8,084 bases of DNA from Bacteroidales bacterium (GCA_900769345.1 CAAGGJ010000140.1:1-8084); one strand, 5' to 3'; shown: positions 1 through 7,724, numbered from the stretch's first letter. Notes: generated from the letters alone by a model not told the origin. Made by a program: numbers and translations.

Positions 1-1
1 A

Positions 2-2053
2 GAGTATCCTCTCACTTATACGGGTCAAAAAGTCATTCTCGATGGATTTAAACCCGAGCCAGGCAAATACTATTATATTGAGTTCATTGGTTCGTCCAAG
101 GAATTCCGCGGTGGCACATACGTCGACCCGGAAACGTGGGATGAAACACAATATAAATATGTGAATAAACCATGGCGACAGACACGCGGTTTCTTCTTCA
201 AGACCAGCGACCCGCTGCCCGACTCGTATTACGAGAATCTTGAGGAACTGCAGCCTATGGCTAAGTTGGCATTCCCATGCTACTACACCACCGATGGTCC
301 GCAACTCATCACCGGCAAGCCGGCGAAAGGCAAACCGTTTATACCCAAATGCCCTGTTCAGGATGCCAAAGCTCCTGTCATCTCGCTCGACGGCAAATAC
401 AAAGACCGCATGTTCAAGAAGGGCAGCCTGCAGTGGGTGATATATCGCAGTGGCGAACGTGTCGATTCGGTGCCTAACACCTGGATTGAAAACGATTCGG
501 TGTCAATCCTCACTCCCGAACGTGAGTTCAACATCACTCGCAATGGGCAATATAACATAGTGCTGAAGCATATCTACAACCGTTTAGAGACCACTACCGG
601 TTGGTTCGAAGTGCTCAACGTGCAACGCAACTTTGCCGACAAAGCTGCTGCTGAAAAATATGCTAATAGTTGGGCAGAGCAGAAATACGGTTTGGCGGCA
701 CTCGTTAAAGGTGCTTCCATTCAGATTGAGGTGAAGCCCGCTCTGTCTCAAATTGGAAAAACAGCATCGTCACTCGGCGGCTTGCGTAGCGCAAGCTCAA
801 CAATAAGTTCCGGAAGTCCATATATTGTGCGTGTGCTCCATTATGAGAAAGGCGATGTGGTGCGACAGGCTGAAAACGTGCTTTACAACCAATGGGCTGT
901 TGTTAACACTATAAGCGAAATTGGTCCGAACAGTATTTATGTAGATAACAGCAAAGGCTACGGAGCTAATGGCTACGGCTACGGTTACTACGGCGACTGG
1001 TTTGCAGGCGAAGTAATGACTGATATCAACATACCCGGTGCCGTAACAACATTGAGCGATTTGCAACTCACCGGCGATGCATCGGTTTATGGCGCCAACG
1101 CTAAACCTGCCAATGTTACTGTAAACGGAGTGAGCCAAGCGTACTTGTCATCGAAGCCTCAAACTTATTTGAGTTTCATCAGCAACTACTTCTTTGTGGG
1201 TGGTTATCCGGTGAATGTCAGTCGCTACGATTTGGATATCACCACCTCCGAGTCGCTGTTTATAGAATCGTCGATGGGTACATTCCAGGGCAGATTGTAT
1301 GCTGCAAATGAGTTGCCTGCCGGCAAGACACTGAATCATCAGATTACTGACGGAGAGGCGGAAATAGAGCGACTGTTCTATCCTAAATACGACTACTTTG
1401 TAGAACGAGAGGTTTACTATCCGCTTCACTATCAGAGCACCGACTCGATGGCAGTGTATCTCTACGCCGAACAGCAACCCAACTTTATGAATAGCGGAGT
1501 TCAGGAATTCTTCTGCACTTCACCCAATGGCTACAAGGAACGGTTGCGCCTTGTCAACAATACTTGCAGTAATTTGTGGGCGTATATGAGTGAAATGCTT
1601 TTATTCTTATCTAACGATTCTGAAGATGAAATCAAAACATGGCTTAACGCCAACGCCGGTTATAACCGCTACTCAGATAATAAGCAATTTGACAGTTTCC
1701 AGGTTTATTTCCCGAACTATCAATATGGCATACTTTGCTGCAGCAGACCTGACGGGAAAAAGGACATACACCGGGCTGTTAAGGTAAACGACGAAGCATA
1801 CCGCCACAAACGTATCTCGAAGGGTGAATATGCCCCATATCTCTATGAACTCTGCAAATACCGCGGCGATTTGTGGTACGACGCTACAAGAGCGCTTAAT
1901 AACATCAAGTCGATGACTTTCAAGCGCTACCGCTGCAATGCCTGGAACTTTAGCCGCAACACTTGGACGGCGTTCAACGACGCTGCGGTGCCCGCCGGCA
2001 AGTTTAATGCCGCTCTATGCGACACTAAAGTTGTTGAAGACCCATTCAAGTAA
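2..2053 (+). CDS. Large beta-rich presumed surface protein, 5' end outside window, function unknown
   Basis: The frame is open from base 2 with no stop, giving 683 visible residues. The GTG at 161 (visible residue 54) is internal, because coding continues upstream in the same frame with the same character. I do not recognise a full-length family. Visible residues 1-70 (GFKPEPGKYYYIEF ... GFFFKTSDPL) look like the end of a bacterial Ig-like domain of the SbsA/Big_5 type. Residues about 124-207 have a PKD-like pattern (SLQWVIYRSG ... NGQYNIVLKHIYN). Residues 318-334 are a Gly/Tyr tract. Seven cysteines (505, 522, 579, 580, 618, 645, 673) lie in the last 180 residues, which would suit disulfides in an exported protein. 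It ends in tandem stops (2051-2056), and gene 2 starts 33 bases on. No type IX sorting domain or enzyme motif is visible at the C-terminus. Export is inferred from its neighbours, since the signal peptide cannot be seen. Confidence 0.9.
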   Translation, partial: EYPLTYTGQKVILDGFKPEPGKYYYIEFIGSSKEFRGGTYVDPETWDETQYKYVNKPWRQTRGFFFKTSDPLPDSYYENLEELQPMAKLAFPCYYTTDGPQLITGKPAKGKPFIPKCPVQDAKAPVISLDGKYKDRMFKKGSLQWVIYRSGERVDSVPNTWIENDSVSILTPEREFNITRNGQYNIVLKHIYNRLETTTGWFEVLNVQRNFADKAAAEKYANSWAEQKYGLAALVKGASIQIEVKPALSQIGKTASSLGGLRSASSTISSGSPYIVRVLHYEKGDVVRQAENVLYNQWAVVNTISEIGPNSIYVDNSKGYGANGYGYGYYGDWFAGEVMTDINIPGAVTTLSDLQLTGDASVYGANAKPANVTVNGVSQAYLSSKPQTYLSFISNYFFVGGYPVNVSRYDLDITTSESLFIESSMGTFQGRLYAANELPAGKTLNHQITDGEAEIERLFYPKYDYFVEREVYYPLHYQSTDSMAVYLYAEQQPNFMNSGVQEFFCTSPNGYKERLRLVNNTCSNLWAYMSEMLLFLSNDSEDEIKTWLNANAGYNRYSDNKQFDSFQVYFPNYQYGILCCSRPDGKKDIHRAVKVNDEAYRHKRISKGEYAPYLYELCKYRGDLWYDATRALNNIKSMTFKRYRCNAWNFSRNTWTAFNDAAVPAGKFNAALCDTKVVEDPFK

Positions 2054-2086
2054 TAAACATAAAACCGATAACAATTCGTAAGCAAT

Positions 2087-4360
2087 ATGAAGCATTACAA
2101 TAATATGAAAAATCTGGTCGTGGCAGTTCTTACGGTGGCTGCACTTCAAACCATGGCGGCGCTGAGCACGGGCGCGAAGGTCGAGCCTCAAAACTTGGCT
2201 CCCAAGGAGGTGAAATCGAGTCCCGCCACTGCCGATACTATCGACCCGCAGTTGCGTCCAACACCCGTGCGCATGCGCCTGCTGGCGCGCACCTACGGCG
2301 ACAGCGTGGTTTTGCGCTGGGCAATCGACGGTTTTCCGGAATGGCGATACCTGACCCAAACCGGCATCAACGTGTTCCGCTATGAGCCATCGGCTGGCCT
2401 CAAAATCGACACCATAGCTTTCCGACTCAAACCCATGGGCCGGGAGCAGATGCGCCAACGCTATCCGCAGACCGACTCTGTGGCTTTGCTTGCCATGGCA
2501 TCGCTCTATGGCACCGGCAGCCTCACCGCCGAGATGACGCCTTGGACACCGGGTTCGATGGGCGCATTTGTCGACATCGAACAGGACCAGAAGATGCGTC
2601 TTGCTACGGCTTTCCTCGCCTCGGAGTGGCGCTCCGACTTGGCTGATGCTCTTGGCTTGCGCATTGTCGACCGTACGGCAAAGAAAGGGCATACCTACAC
2701 CTACATTATTCGTCCGGCAGTTGAGGATACAACCGGCTTTTTCCTCATCGAAAGCGACCGCATAATGAACCTTAAAAACGAAAAATATCGTCCTGAGCCT
2801 TACGATGTCACCCTCAGCGATTCAATAGTAGGCCACGGCCAGGTGGTTTTGCGCTGGAACGACCAAAAGAACGGTTCGTTCGAGATTTACCGTCGTCGCA
2901 AAGGCGAGAAGGTGTGGACGCACATCAACGAGCGCCCCTATTTGCCGCCTTATAAATTCGAGTCTCAGAACGAAGATGCCATCTTCTCAAACTCGGTGCC
3001 GGAACTCGGCACTTACGAGTATGCCGTGCAGGCACACGATGCCTTTGGCGACCTCACCACAATGTCGGCTCCGCACGCCGTCACTTTCCGCGACTTGCAG
3101 GCGCCCCTGCCACCACGAATCACCCAAATAATCATCGAGCGACCCAATCGACAGGACCCTTCTGCCGAGGTGTGGGCAAACATATATTTCCACAAGGACA
3201 CCGTGGAGAACGATTTCGTGCGTTATGTGCCTATGTACTACAACGAGCGTGACAGCCTCAAGTCGTGGCGCCTGCTCAGCGATAAATACGTCGCTCCTGA
3301 AGACACCATGATGCGCATCGACGTAACACACGTTTCTACGGGCATGATGACAATTGCTGCCGTCGACACAGCCGGCAACATGGGCTACGCAATGCCTACA
3401 CTGCTGCGTGTGGCTGACCTCAATCCGCCATCCGCTCCGGTCAACCTTACCGCAATCCCTAAAATCACCGGAGAAATTCTGCTGTTGTGGGATATGCCCG
3501 ACAGCGTCGACGTGCAGCACTACGAGGTGTTCTACGCCAACGATTTGAACCACCATTTTGTGTCAGCCTCCGAAAATGAAATGATTACCAGCCGCGCTTG
3601 GCAGGACACAATATCCACTAATGCCAACCAGCGCTACATTTACTATACCGTTCGTGCACGCGACTTTGCCCGTAACATCGGACCATTCTCCGACACTATC
3701 AGAGTGCTGCGCCCAAATCCTAACCCACCCACTGCGGCGCACCTCGACTCGACGTACACTTCACGCCACGAGGTGTATATGCGTTGGGCTGTCGGCGGCG
3801 AGGAATACATCAGCCGTCACTACCTCAAGCGCAAGATGGAAAGTGAGCCGAATGACCGATGGACCACTTTGGCAGTGTTCGATGGCGACAGCGTGGCGGC
3901 TGCCGGGCACTATCTGACGTACACCGACCGACCCGCGATTAACCGCAACGACCGATATGAATACATGGTTGAGACCGTCAGCTTCTGGGATATAAGTTCA
4001 GGACCTTCGGCGTCGCTGCTGGCGCGTGTGCGTGGCGACAACTATTTCGACGGGCTTGGACTAAAGGCTTTCGCTACTTACGACACTCGCAACAAACAGG
4101 TTCGCCTGACTTGGGAACACGCTGCGGTGCCCGATGGTGCGCCTTATTACTACTGCATCTACCGTAAAGAGGGCGACAGCTCCGATTTCCGCTATGTTAT
4201 CAATGTCGACAGCTCCGAGCGATTGTTCACCGACCGTCTGTTTGCCGGTGAAACCAACGAATACTATGTCACTATCCGTTTCAAGGACGGCCGCGGCACC
4301 ACACCGTCAAACACGGTGAAAGTCACCGCACCAAAGCCTAAAGATACCGATAATAATTAG
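2087..4360 (+). CDS. Secreted multi-domain fibronectin type III protein
   Basis: 757 residues. A signal peptide is clear: h-region LVVAVLTVAALQTMAAL (10-26) with cleavage probably near residue 24-30. The ATG at 2105 (residue 7, MKNLVV) would give a more canonical signal peptide, and neither start has a Shine-Dalgarno motif. FN3-like units lie at about 58-210, 238-335, 340-442, 445-541, 545-648 and 655-748. The fourth is the clearest (NPPSAPVNLTA ... LLLWDM ... YYTVRARDFARNIG). The first is split by a roughly 100-residue, largely helical insert between VFRYE (97-101) and HTYTYIIRP. The pattern VVLRW ... LADALGLRIVD ... KKGHTYTYI matches my recollection of an N-terminal block in many Bacteroidota FN3 proteins whose function I do not know. 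There is no lipobox, catalytic motif or type IX sorting domain; the protein ends PKDTDNN. GC is about 60% in hand-counted blocks, above its neighbours. A scaffold or binding role in a surface assembly is inferred. Confidence 0.9.
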   Translation: MKHYNNMKNLVVAVLTVAALQTMAALSTGAKVEPQNLAPKEVKSSPATADTIDPQLRPTPVRMRLLARTYGDSVVLRWAIDGFPEWRYLTQTGINVFRYEPSAGLKIDTIAFRLKPMGREQMRQRYPQTDSVALLAMASLYGTGSLTAEMTPWTPGSMGAFVDIEQDQKMRLATAFLASEWRSDLADALGLRIVDRTAKKGHTYTYIIRPAVEDTTGFFLIESDRIMNLKNEKYRPEPYDVTLSDSIVGHGQVVLRWNDQKNGSFEIYRRRKGEKVWTHINERPYLPPYKFESQNEDAIFSNSVPELGTYEYAVQAHDAFGDLTTMSAPHAVTFRDLQAPLPPRITQIIIERPNRQDPSAEVWANIYFHKDTVENDFVRYVPMYYNERDSLKSWRLLSDKYVAPEDTMMRIDVTHVSTGMMTIAAVDTAGNMGYAMPTLLRVADLNPPSAPVNLTAIPKITGEILLLWDMPDSVDVQHYEVFYANDLNHHFVSASENEMITSRAWQDTISTNANQRYIYYTVRARDFARNIGPFSDTIRVLRPNPNPPTAAHLDSTYTSRHEVYMRWAVGGEEYISRHYLKRKMESEPNDRWTTLAVFDGDSVAAAGHYLTYTDRPAINRNDRYEYMVETVSFWDISSGPSASLLARVRGDNYFDGLGLKAFATYDTRNKQVRLTWEHAAVPDGAPYYYCIYRKEGDSSDFRYVINVDSSERLFTDRLFAGETNEYYVTIRFKDGRGTTPSNTVKVTAPKPKDTDNN

Positions 4361-4394
4361 TTTTTTTAATTCTTTAAGTCGAATACAATTACAA

Positions 4395-5069
4395 ATGAAG
4401 TATTTAATACATACCATTGCCTTGATAATGCTGCTGTTCTTCGCGGCATGCGGCGATTTCTACGTATTCGAGAACGAACCGGACTCGTGGGATGGCGTTA
4501 CAATGCGTGTGCTCTGCGACTCCAACTATGTGATGGAAGGCGACTCTATGCCACTCCTTGTTGATTTCTCACCCGTAAATCCAGATAGCGGAGCAGTGTA
4601 TTGGTTTATCCCCGACACCGTTATCGCAAAAATCAGGCATAACACCCTGTTTGCCAAGACTGCAGGCGAATTGAAGCTTGTGGCGGTGTCGAACAACGGG
4701 CGTCTGCAGGATACGGCTCGGGTCACCGTATTCGAACATTGGGATACCGACAGGCTTGAGTTCTCCAACGCGTATGATAAGGTGATTTATGCAAACATCA
4801 CCGTTGGCGGTAAGGAATGGAATCCTGAAACGCAAACTGTGGCAGCTTTTGTTAACGAACGCGTGGCTGGTGTTGCCGAGGCTCGCGAAGACCATGGCAT
4901 CAGGTATGCCCGCATACGCATTTGGTCGTATGCCGACGAATATGCAGGATATGTCACTTTGCGATGCTACGACCGCACTCGCTACCGCCTGTATTCCACC
5001 CTCGGCGTTGATTTCAGCGTTGACCCAACGCTTGGCACTCTGTCAGAACTCTATCCCGTCAATTTCTAA
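4395..5069 (+). CDS. Small lipoprotein with BIG2-like domain and C-terminal AFVN-type module
   Basis: 224 residues. It has a lipoprotein signal with hydrophobic core IALIMLLFFAAC and predicted lipidated Cys19, followed by GDF and then acidic residues, which in Bacteroidota is compatible with export to the cell surface. Residues about 38-113 fit a BIG2 Ig-like fold (MEGDSMPLLVDFSP ... VYWFIPDTVIAKI ... LFAKTAGELKLVAVS ... ARVTV). Residues about 125-224 fit a module I know from many Bacteroidota surface proteins: an 'I.A.I.V.G' strand, then AAFVNERVAGVA, a 'R.RIWSYADEYAGYVTLRCYD' type stretch, and a closing LGTLSELYPVNF that parallels the usual 'GT...P..L' end. The start follows gene 2 by 34 bases and the stop precedes gene 4 by 14 bases, so co-transcription and shared function are likely. 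No active-site motif is visible. It may be an outer-membrane anchor or accessory subunit for the larger partners. Confidence 0.9.
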   Translation: MKYLIHTIALIMLLFFAACGDFYVFENEPDSWDGVTMRVLCDSNYVMEGDSMPLLVDFSPVNPDSGAVYWFIPDTVIAKIRHNTLFAKTAGELKLVAVSNNGRLQDTARVTVFEHWDTDRLEFSNAYDKVIYANITVGGKEWNPETQTVAAFVNERVAGVAEAREDHGIRYARIRIWSYADEYAGYVTLRCYDRTRYRLYSTLGVDFSVDPTLGTLSELYPVNF

Positions 5070-5083
5070 ACTTATAGCAAATT

Positions 5084-7684
5084 ATGAAAAAATTCTTAGC
5101 AAAATATTTCGTTGCAACAATATTGCCTCTAATAGTATGCTCATGCACACTCATGCTTGAAGAGCCGCCTGCTCCCGACGCTACCGAACCGGGAGAAAGC
5201 GGCGACGGCATAACCTCGCCACGCACCGAAATCAACGAATTCGGAAAATCGACCTATCAGTACAACGAGGGTGTGCGCATTATTGATGAGTCATATCTTC
5301 CATATTTGGTTAAGGCATATAAAGACGAAGTTAGAGACACCACTCTCACAAAGACATTCATCATTCTTAAAAAAAATACGCCAGCTGACATGATACCGCA
5401 GCGCGGCGAGCTCATAAGCACACAAAATGTGCCGATGATTGACTTCGCATTGTGCGACAAGGTTGATGCTGTAGAGGCCGAAGGAAATTATTTTAAGGTT
5501 ACATCTCATGTGGTTCCCCTTGACAAAATCTTCAAGGTGCTTGAGGGTGAATACATCTTCGATATTGTAGCTGATGGCGACAGTGCATCAATAGGCAGTC
5601 GTTCGGGACAGTCGTCGGGTGGCGGAGCGCATTTAGAAGGCGCGTATTTTCGTAATATTATGTCGCGTGCTACCGACGAAGAACTCATAAACGGTAAAAA
5701 GCCGATGGCTACGCTCGGCATTTCGAGCACCGGAAAGACAACACCACAAGATATTTTCAAGACACTTCAAGATAAAAAATGGAGTAACCCTGCCGATATA
5801 TCGGATAAATTGAAATATATTAAAACAAAATTTGATACTGGAAAAGGCTGTGAATATTATTGTGGACTACGGGTGTTTTCAACCGCAAGAGTGAAATTAT
5901 CACTTTTTGGTATCGATGTTTCGATGTCAAATTCAGTTGAAACTGCCTTAGGCGTGCACGGAAATAAATTTAGCGGTTCTATCTCAGTCGGTTCATTTGC
6001 ATCAGATGCTTCGGATGTAGATTCCGACGGTTTCTTCCCGGCTAATTCTTTCAAAAAATTTGAATACCTCAATCAACTCCCGGATGTTCTGGCTCTTCCG
6101 ATTACCATTGGAATACCAATGACACTGACTGTTGGTTTTAGTGATATATATGATATGAAATTTGAACTTGAAAGTTCTGATACTTTCCATTTCGAAACTG
6201 CATATAAAGATGATAACTTTAAATTTGGCGCAAGCGACAAGGAGTCGAAGGTTAAGAAAAAGGAAGATGGGGTAAAACACCAGACTACCGAGCATGATGG
6301 CACCGTTAAATTTAAATATGGCACCCGAAACACCTATGAAGTAGCAATAGGTCTCGCACTCGGTTATCCAGGGCAAGATTATGTAAAAAAACTAATGGGA
6401 ACACAAACTCTGAAACTGACTCAGAAACCAATAGCTGATATGGCTGTGGACTCAGAGTTCCAATTGCCCTCATTTAAACCATTAGTGATACGGCTTCTCT
6501 TTACGTATAAAGACGTCAACTTTAGCGATAACTCAGAAGTAAGTCCTTCTACTATAGAATATAATGGCAGAACGTATAAATGCGGTGGCAACTCATGGCG
6601 CCACAGAAGTCTTTCGCTTGGAGTAGGTGCCCGATTCTTACAGCTCACCGGTTTTGGAGGAAATATTTCCGATAAGTACGACGAGTCATTAGCGGCATAC
6701 GGAAGCAAGGATATACAAGAAGCATACGATTTTTTGGGTAAATTAAGAAGCATTCTTTCTACACCAACGGCAAGCGGAGAGATTTGGTATGCCCATTCAT
6801 CAAAATATGCGAGATTTCTGTATGATATAGATACTAAAGAAGATATCGCTGATATAATCTACGAAGTTGAGGTTACGCCTGGCGTCGTTGATGAGACTCA
6901 TGAAACAGGCCATTTTTATGCTAATCGTTGTTTCAGCAATTTGCAATTGTTGGTTCTGGATAGGAATAATAAAGTAATTGCTGTTGGAGAACCATCGGGA
7001 TCGGCACCCGGATTTGCAAACAAAATTATTCCGGAGGAAAAGGCTTACCAAGATATTTACCCAAAGGAAGATTATAAGTTTAAGTTTGCACTCAACAAAC
7101 GATATGCTATCGAAGGAATCAAAATTGTTCCTGCATATCTTGAGTGGTATAATTCCAAAAACCCAAGTAGCCAGTTCGGATGGACCAAGACATATATGTA
7201 TGATATTCCATACACAGTTTATGGAAATAATACAGGCGCGAAAATCAGTTATCCAAAAGGCCGTAATGCACGTAACCCTTTTGGCTCCGGAGGTGAAGCA
7301 ACCGCTCTAATTTTCGACGCTGATTTTGTTTTATCTGAGAGTGATAACAAAAAACGCATGAACTCTTGTATGTATGCTGACATTTATGGCCTTAATGCTG
7401 ACGGTGAAAGAGTTGTTAAAGGCACATTGTGTTGGGAGGGTCAGGATAAACGTAGCGGCAATTTGAAAGGATTGGCATATATATACCCTAAAAGAGATGA
7501 TATAGAAAAAATTGTCATCGTGATTAAGTATGCAGTGCCAGAAACATATAGTGGTAGTTTAACCTATAAAGAAATAGGTCGCCAGACATTCGACTTCCCA
7601 TTTGTGCCCAACGGCGAAGAAAACTATTTCGATGATTATTATAGTTATAAACAAAAGGGCTATGCCGCAGGCACTGTTTACTAA
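5084..7684 (+). CDS. Large surface lipoprotein with unrecognised AT-rich C-terminal region
   Basis: 866 residues. The lipoprotein signal is MKKFLAKYFVATILPLIVCSC with Cys21 the likely lipidated residue (Ser at -1); Cys19 has Val at -1 and is less suitable. An acidic, Pro-rich tether follows (EEPPAPDATEPGESGDG). Residues about 88-160 (TFIILKKNTP ... PQRGELI ... YFKVTSHVVPLDKIFKVLEG) resemble an N-terminal module of long bacterial surface proteins in which a 'GD.I' strand, a 'KVT' strand and an 'L...F' helix follow one another. A Ser/Gly linker spans 168-183. From residue about 226 to the end I recognise no family. This part is beta-rich, with alternating strands (SGSISVGSF 297-305; KFELESSDTFHFET 359-372; TVKFKYG 407-413), a Lys-rich loop (388-393) and a Tyr/Asp-rich tail. 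The MACPF signature (YGTHF-like) was sought and not seen. GC falls from about 48% to about 36% near base 5760. It is the last gene of the operon. Confidence 0.9.
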   Translation: MKKFLAKYFVATILPLIVCSCTLMLEEPPAPDATEPGESGDGITSPRTEINEFGKSTYQYNEGVRIIDESYLPYLVKAYKDEVRDTTLTKTFIILKKNTPADMIPQRGELISTQNVPMIDFALCDKVDAVEAEGNYFKVTSHVVPLDKIFKVLEGEYIFDIVADGDSASIGSRSGQSSGGGAHLEGAYFRNIMSRATDEELINGKKPMATLGISSTGKTTPQDIFKTLQDKKWSNPADISDKLKYIKTKFDTGKGCEYYCGLRVFSTARVKLSLFGIDVSMSNSVETALGVHGNKFSGSISVGSFASDASDVDSDGFFPANSFKKFEYLNQLPDVLALPITIGIPMTLTVGFSDIYDMKFELESSDTFHFETAYKDDNFKFGASDKESKVKKKEDGVKHQTTEHDGTVKFKYGTRNTYEVAIGLALGYPGQDYVKKLMGTQTLKLTQKPIADMAVDSEFQLPSFKPLVIRLLFTYKDVNFSDNSEVSPSTIEYNGRTYKCGGNSWRHRSLSLGVGARFLQLTGFGGNISDKYDESLAAYGSKDIQEAYDFLGKLRSILSTPTASGEIWYAHSSKYARFLYDIDTKEDIADIIYEVEVTPGVVDETHETGHFYANRCFSNLQLLVLDRNNKVIAVGEPSGSAPGFANKIIPEEKAYQDIYPKEDYKFKFALNKRYAIEGIKIVPAYLEWYNSKNPSSQFGWTKTYMYDIPYTVYGNNTGAKISYPKGRNARNPFGSGGEATALIFDADFVLSESDNKKRMNSCMYADIYGLNADGERVVKGTLCWEGQDKRSGNLKGLAYIYPKRDDIEKIVIVIKYAVPETYSGSLTYKEIGRQTFDFPFVPNGEENYFDDYYSYKQKGYAAGTVY

Positions 7685-7685
7685 C

Positions 7686-7700
7686 TGGCATTTTTTGCCA
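7686..7700 (+). terminator. Weak hairpin directly after the operon, possible terminator
   Basis: TGGCA, five T, TGCCA: a perfect 5-bp stem two bases after the stop of gene 4. There is no T tract on the 3' side (ATTAGA follows), so as an intrinsic terminator it is weak. It may be only a 3'-end stabilising structure, or chance. Confidence 0.25.
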
Positions 7701-7710
7701 TTAGAGAGAC

Positions 7711-7724
7711 ATCTCGGGCGAGAT
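7711..7724 (+). terminator. Second short hairpin after the operon
   Basis: ATCTC-GGGC-GAGAT is a perfect 5-bp stem with a 4-base loop, ten bases after the previous hairpin, followed by A/T-rich sequence (7725-7748) rather than a clean T run. Together the two hairpins are the only terminator-like structures behind gene 4. The evidence is structural only. Confidence 0.25.

Noticed and set aside
2015..2692. Long minus-strand open frame (225 codons) opposite the start of gene 2
   Set aside because: It lies antisense to a gene with a signal peptide and FN3 domains. Its translation is rich in His, Arg and Cys and has no domain pattern, which is typical of the reverse of GC-rich coding sequence.
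2987..3556. Minus-strand open frame (189 codons) inside gene 2
   Set aside because: Same reason: the plus strand carries clear FN3 domains here, and the antisense product shows Val/His-rich composition without recognisable structure.
4355..4371. T7 run and short A/T inverted repeat just after the stop of gene 2
   Set aside because: The stem is five A/T pairs only with no GC-rich hairpin before the T run, and the next gene follows within 34 bases, so an intrinsic terminator is not supported.
6217..6226. TAAATTTG, matching the Bacteroidota -7 promoter element
   Set aside because: It is inside gene 4 in AT-rich coding sequence, with no properly spaced TTTG -33 element and no gene starting downstream.
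5084..7684. Gene 4 as a MACPF-type antimicrobial or pore-forming protein
   Set aside because: No YGTHF-like signature or downstream Gly-Gly pattern was found. The YGTR at residues 412-415 and the YGS at 539-541 lack the surrounding motif.
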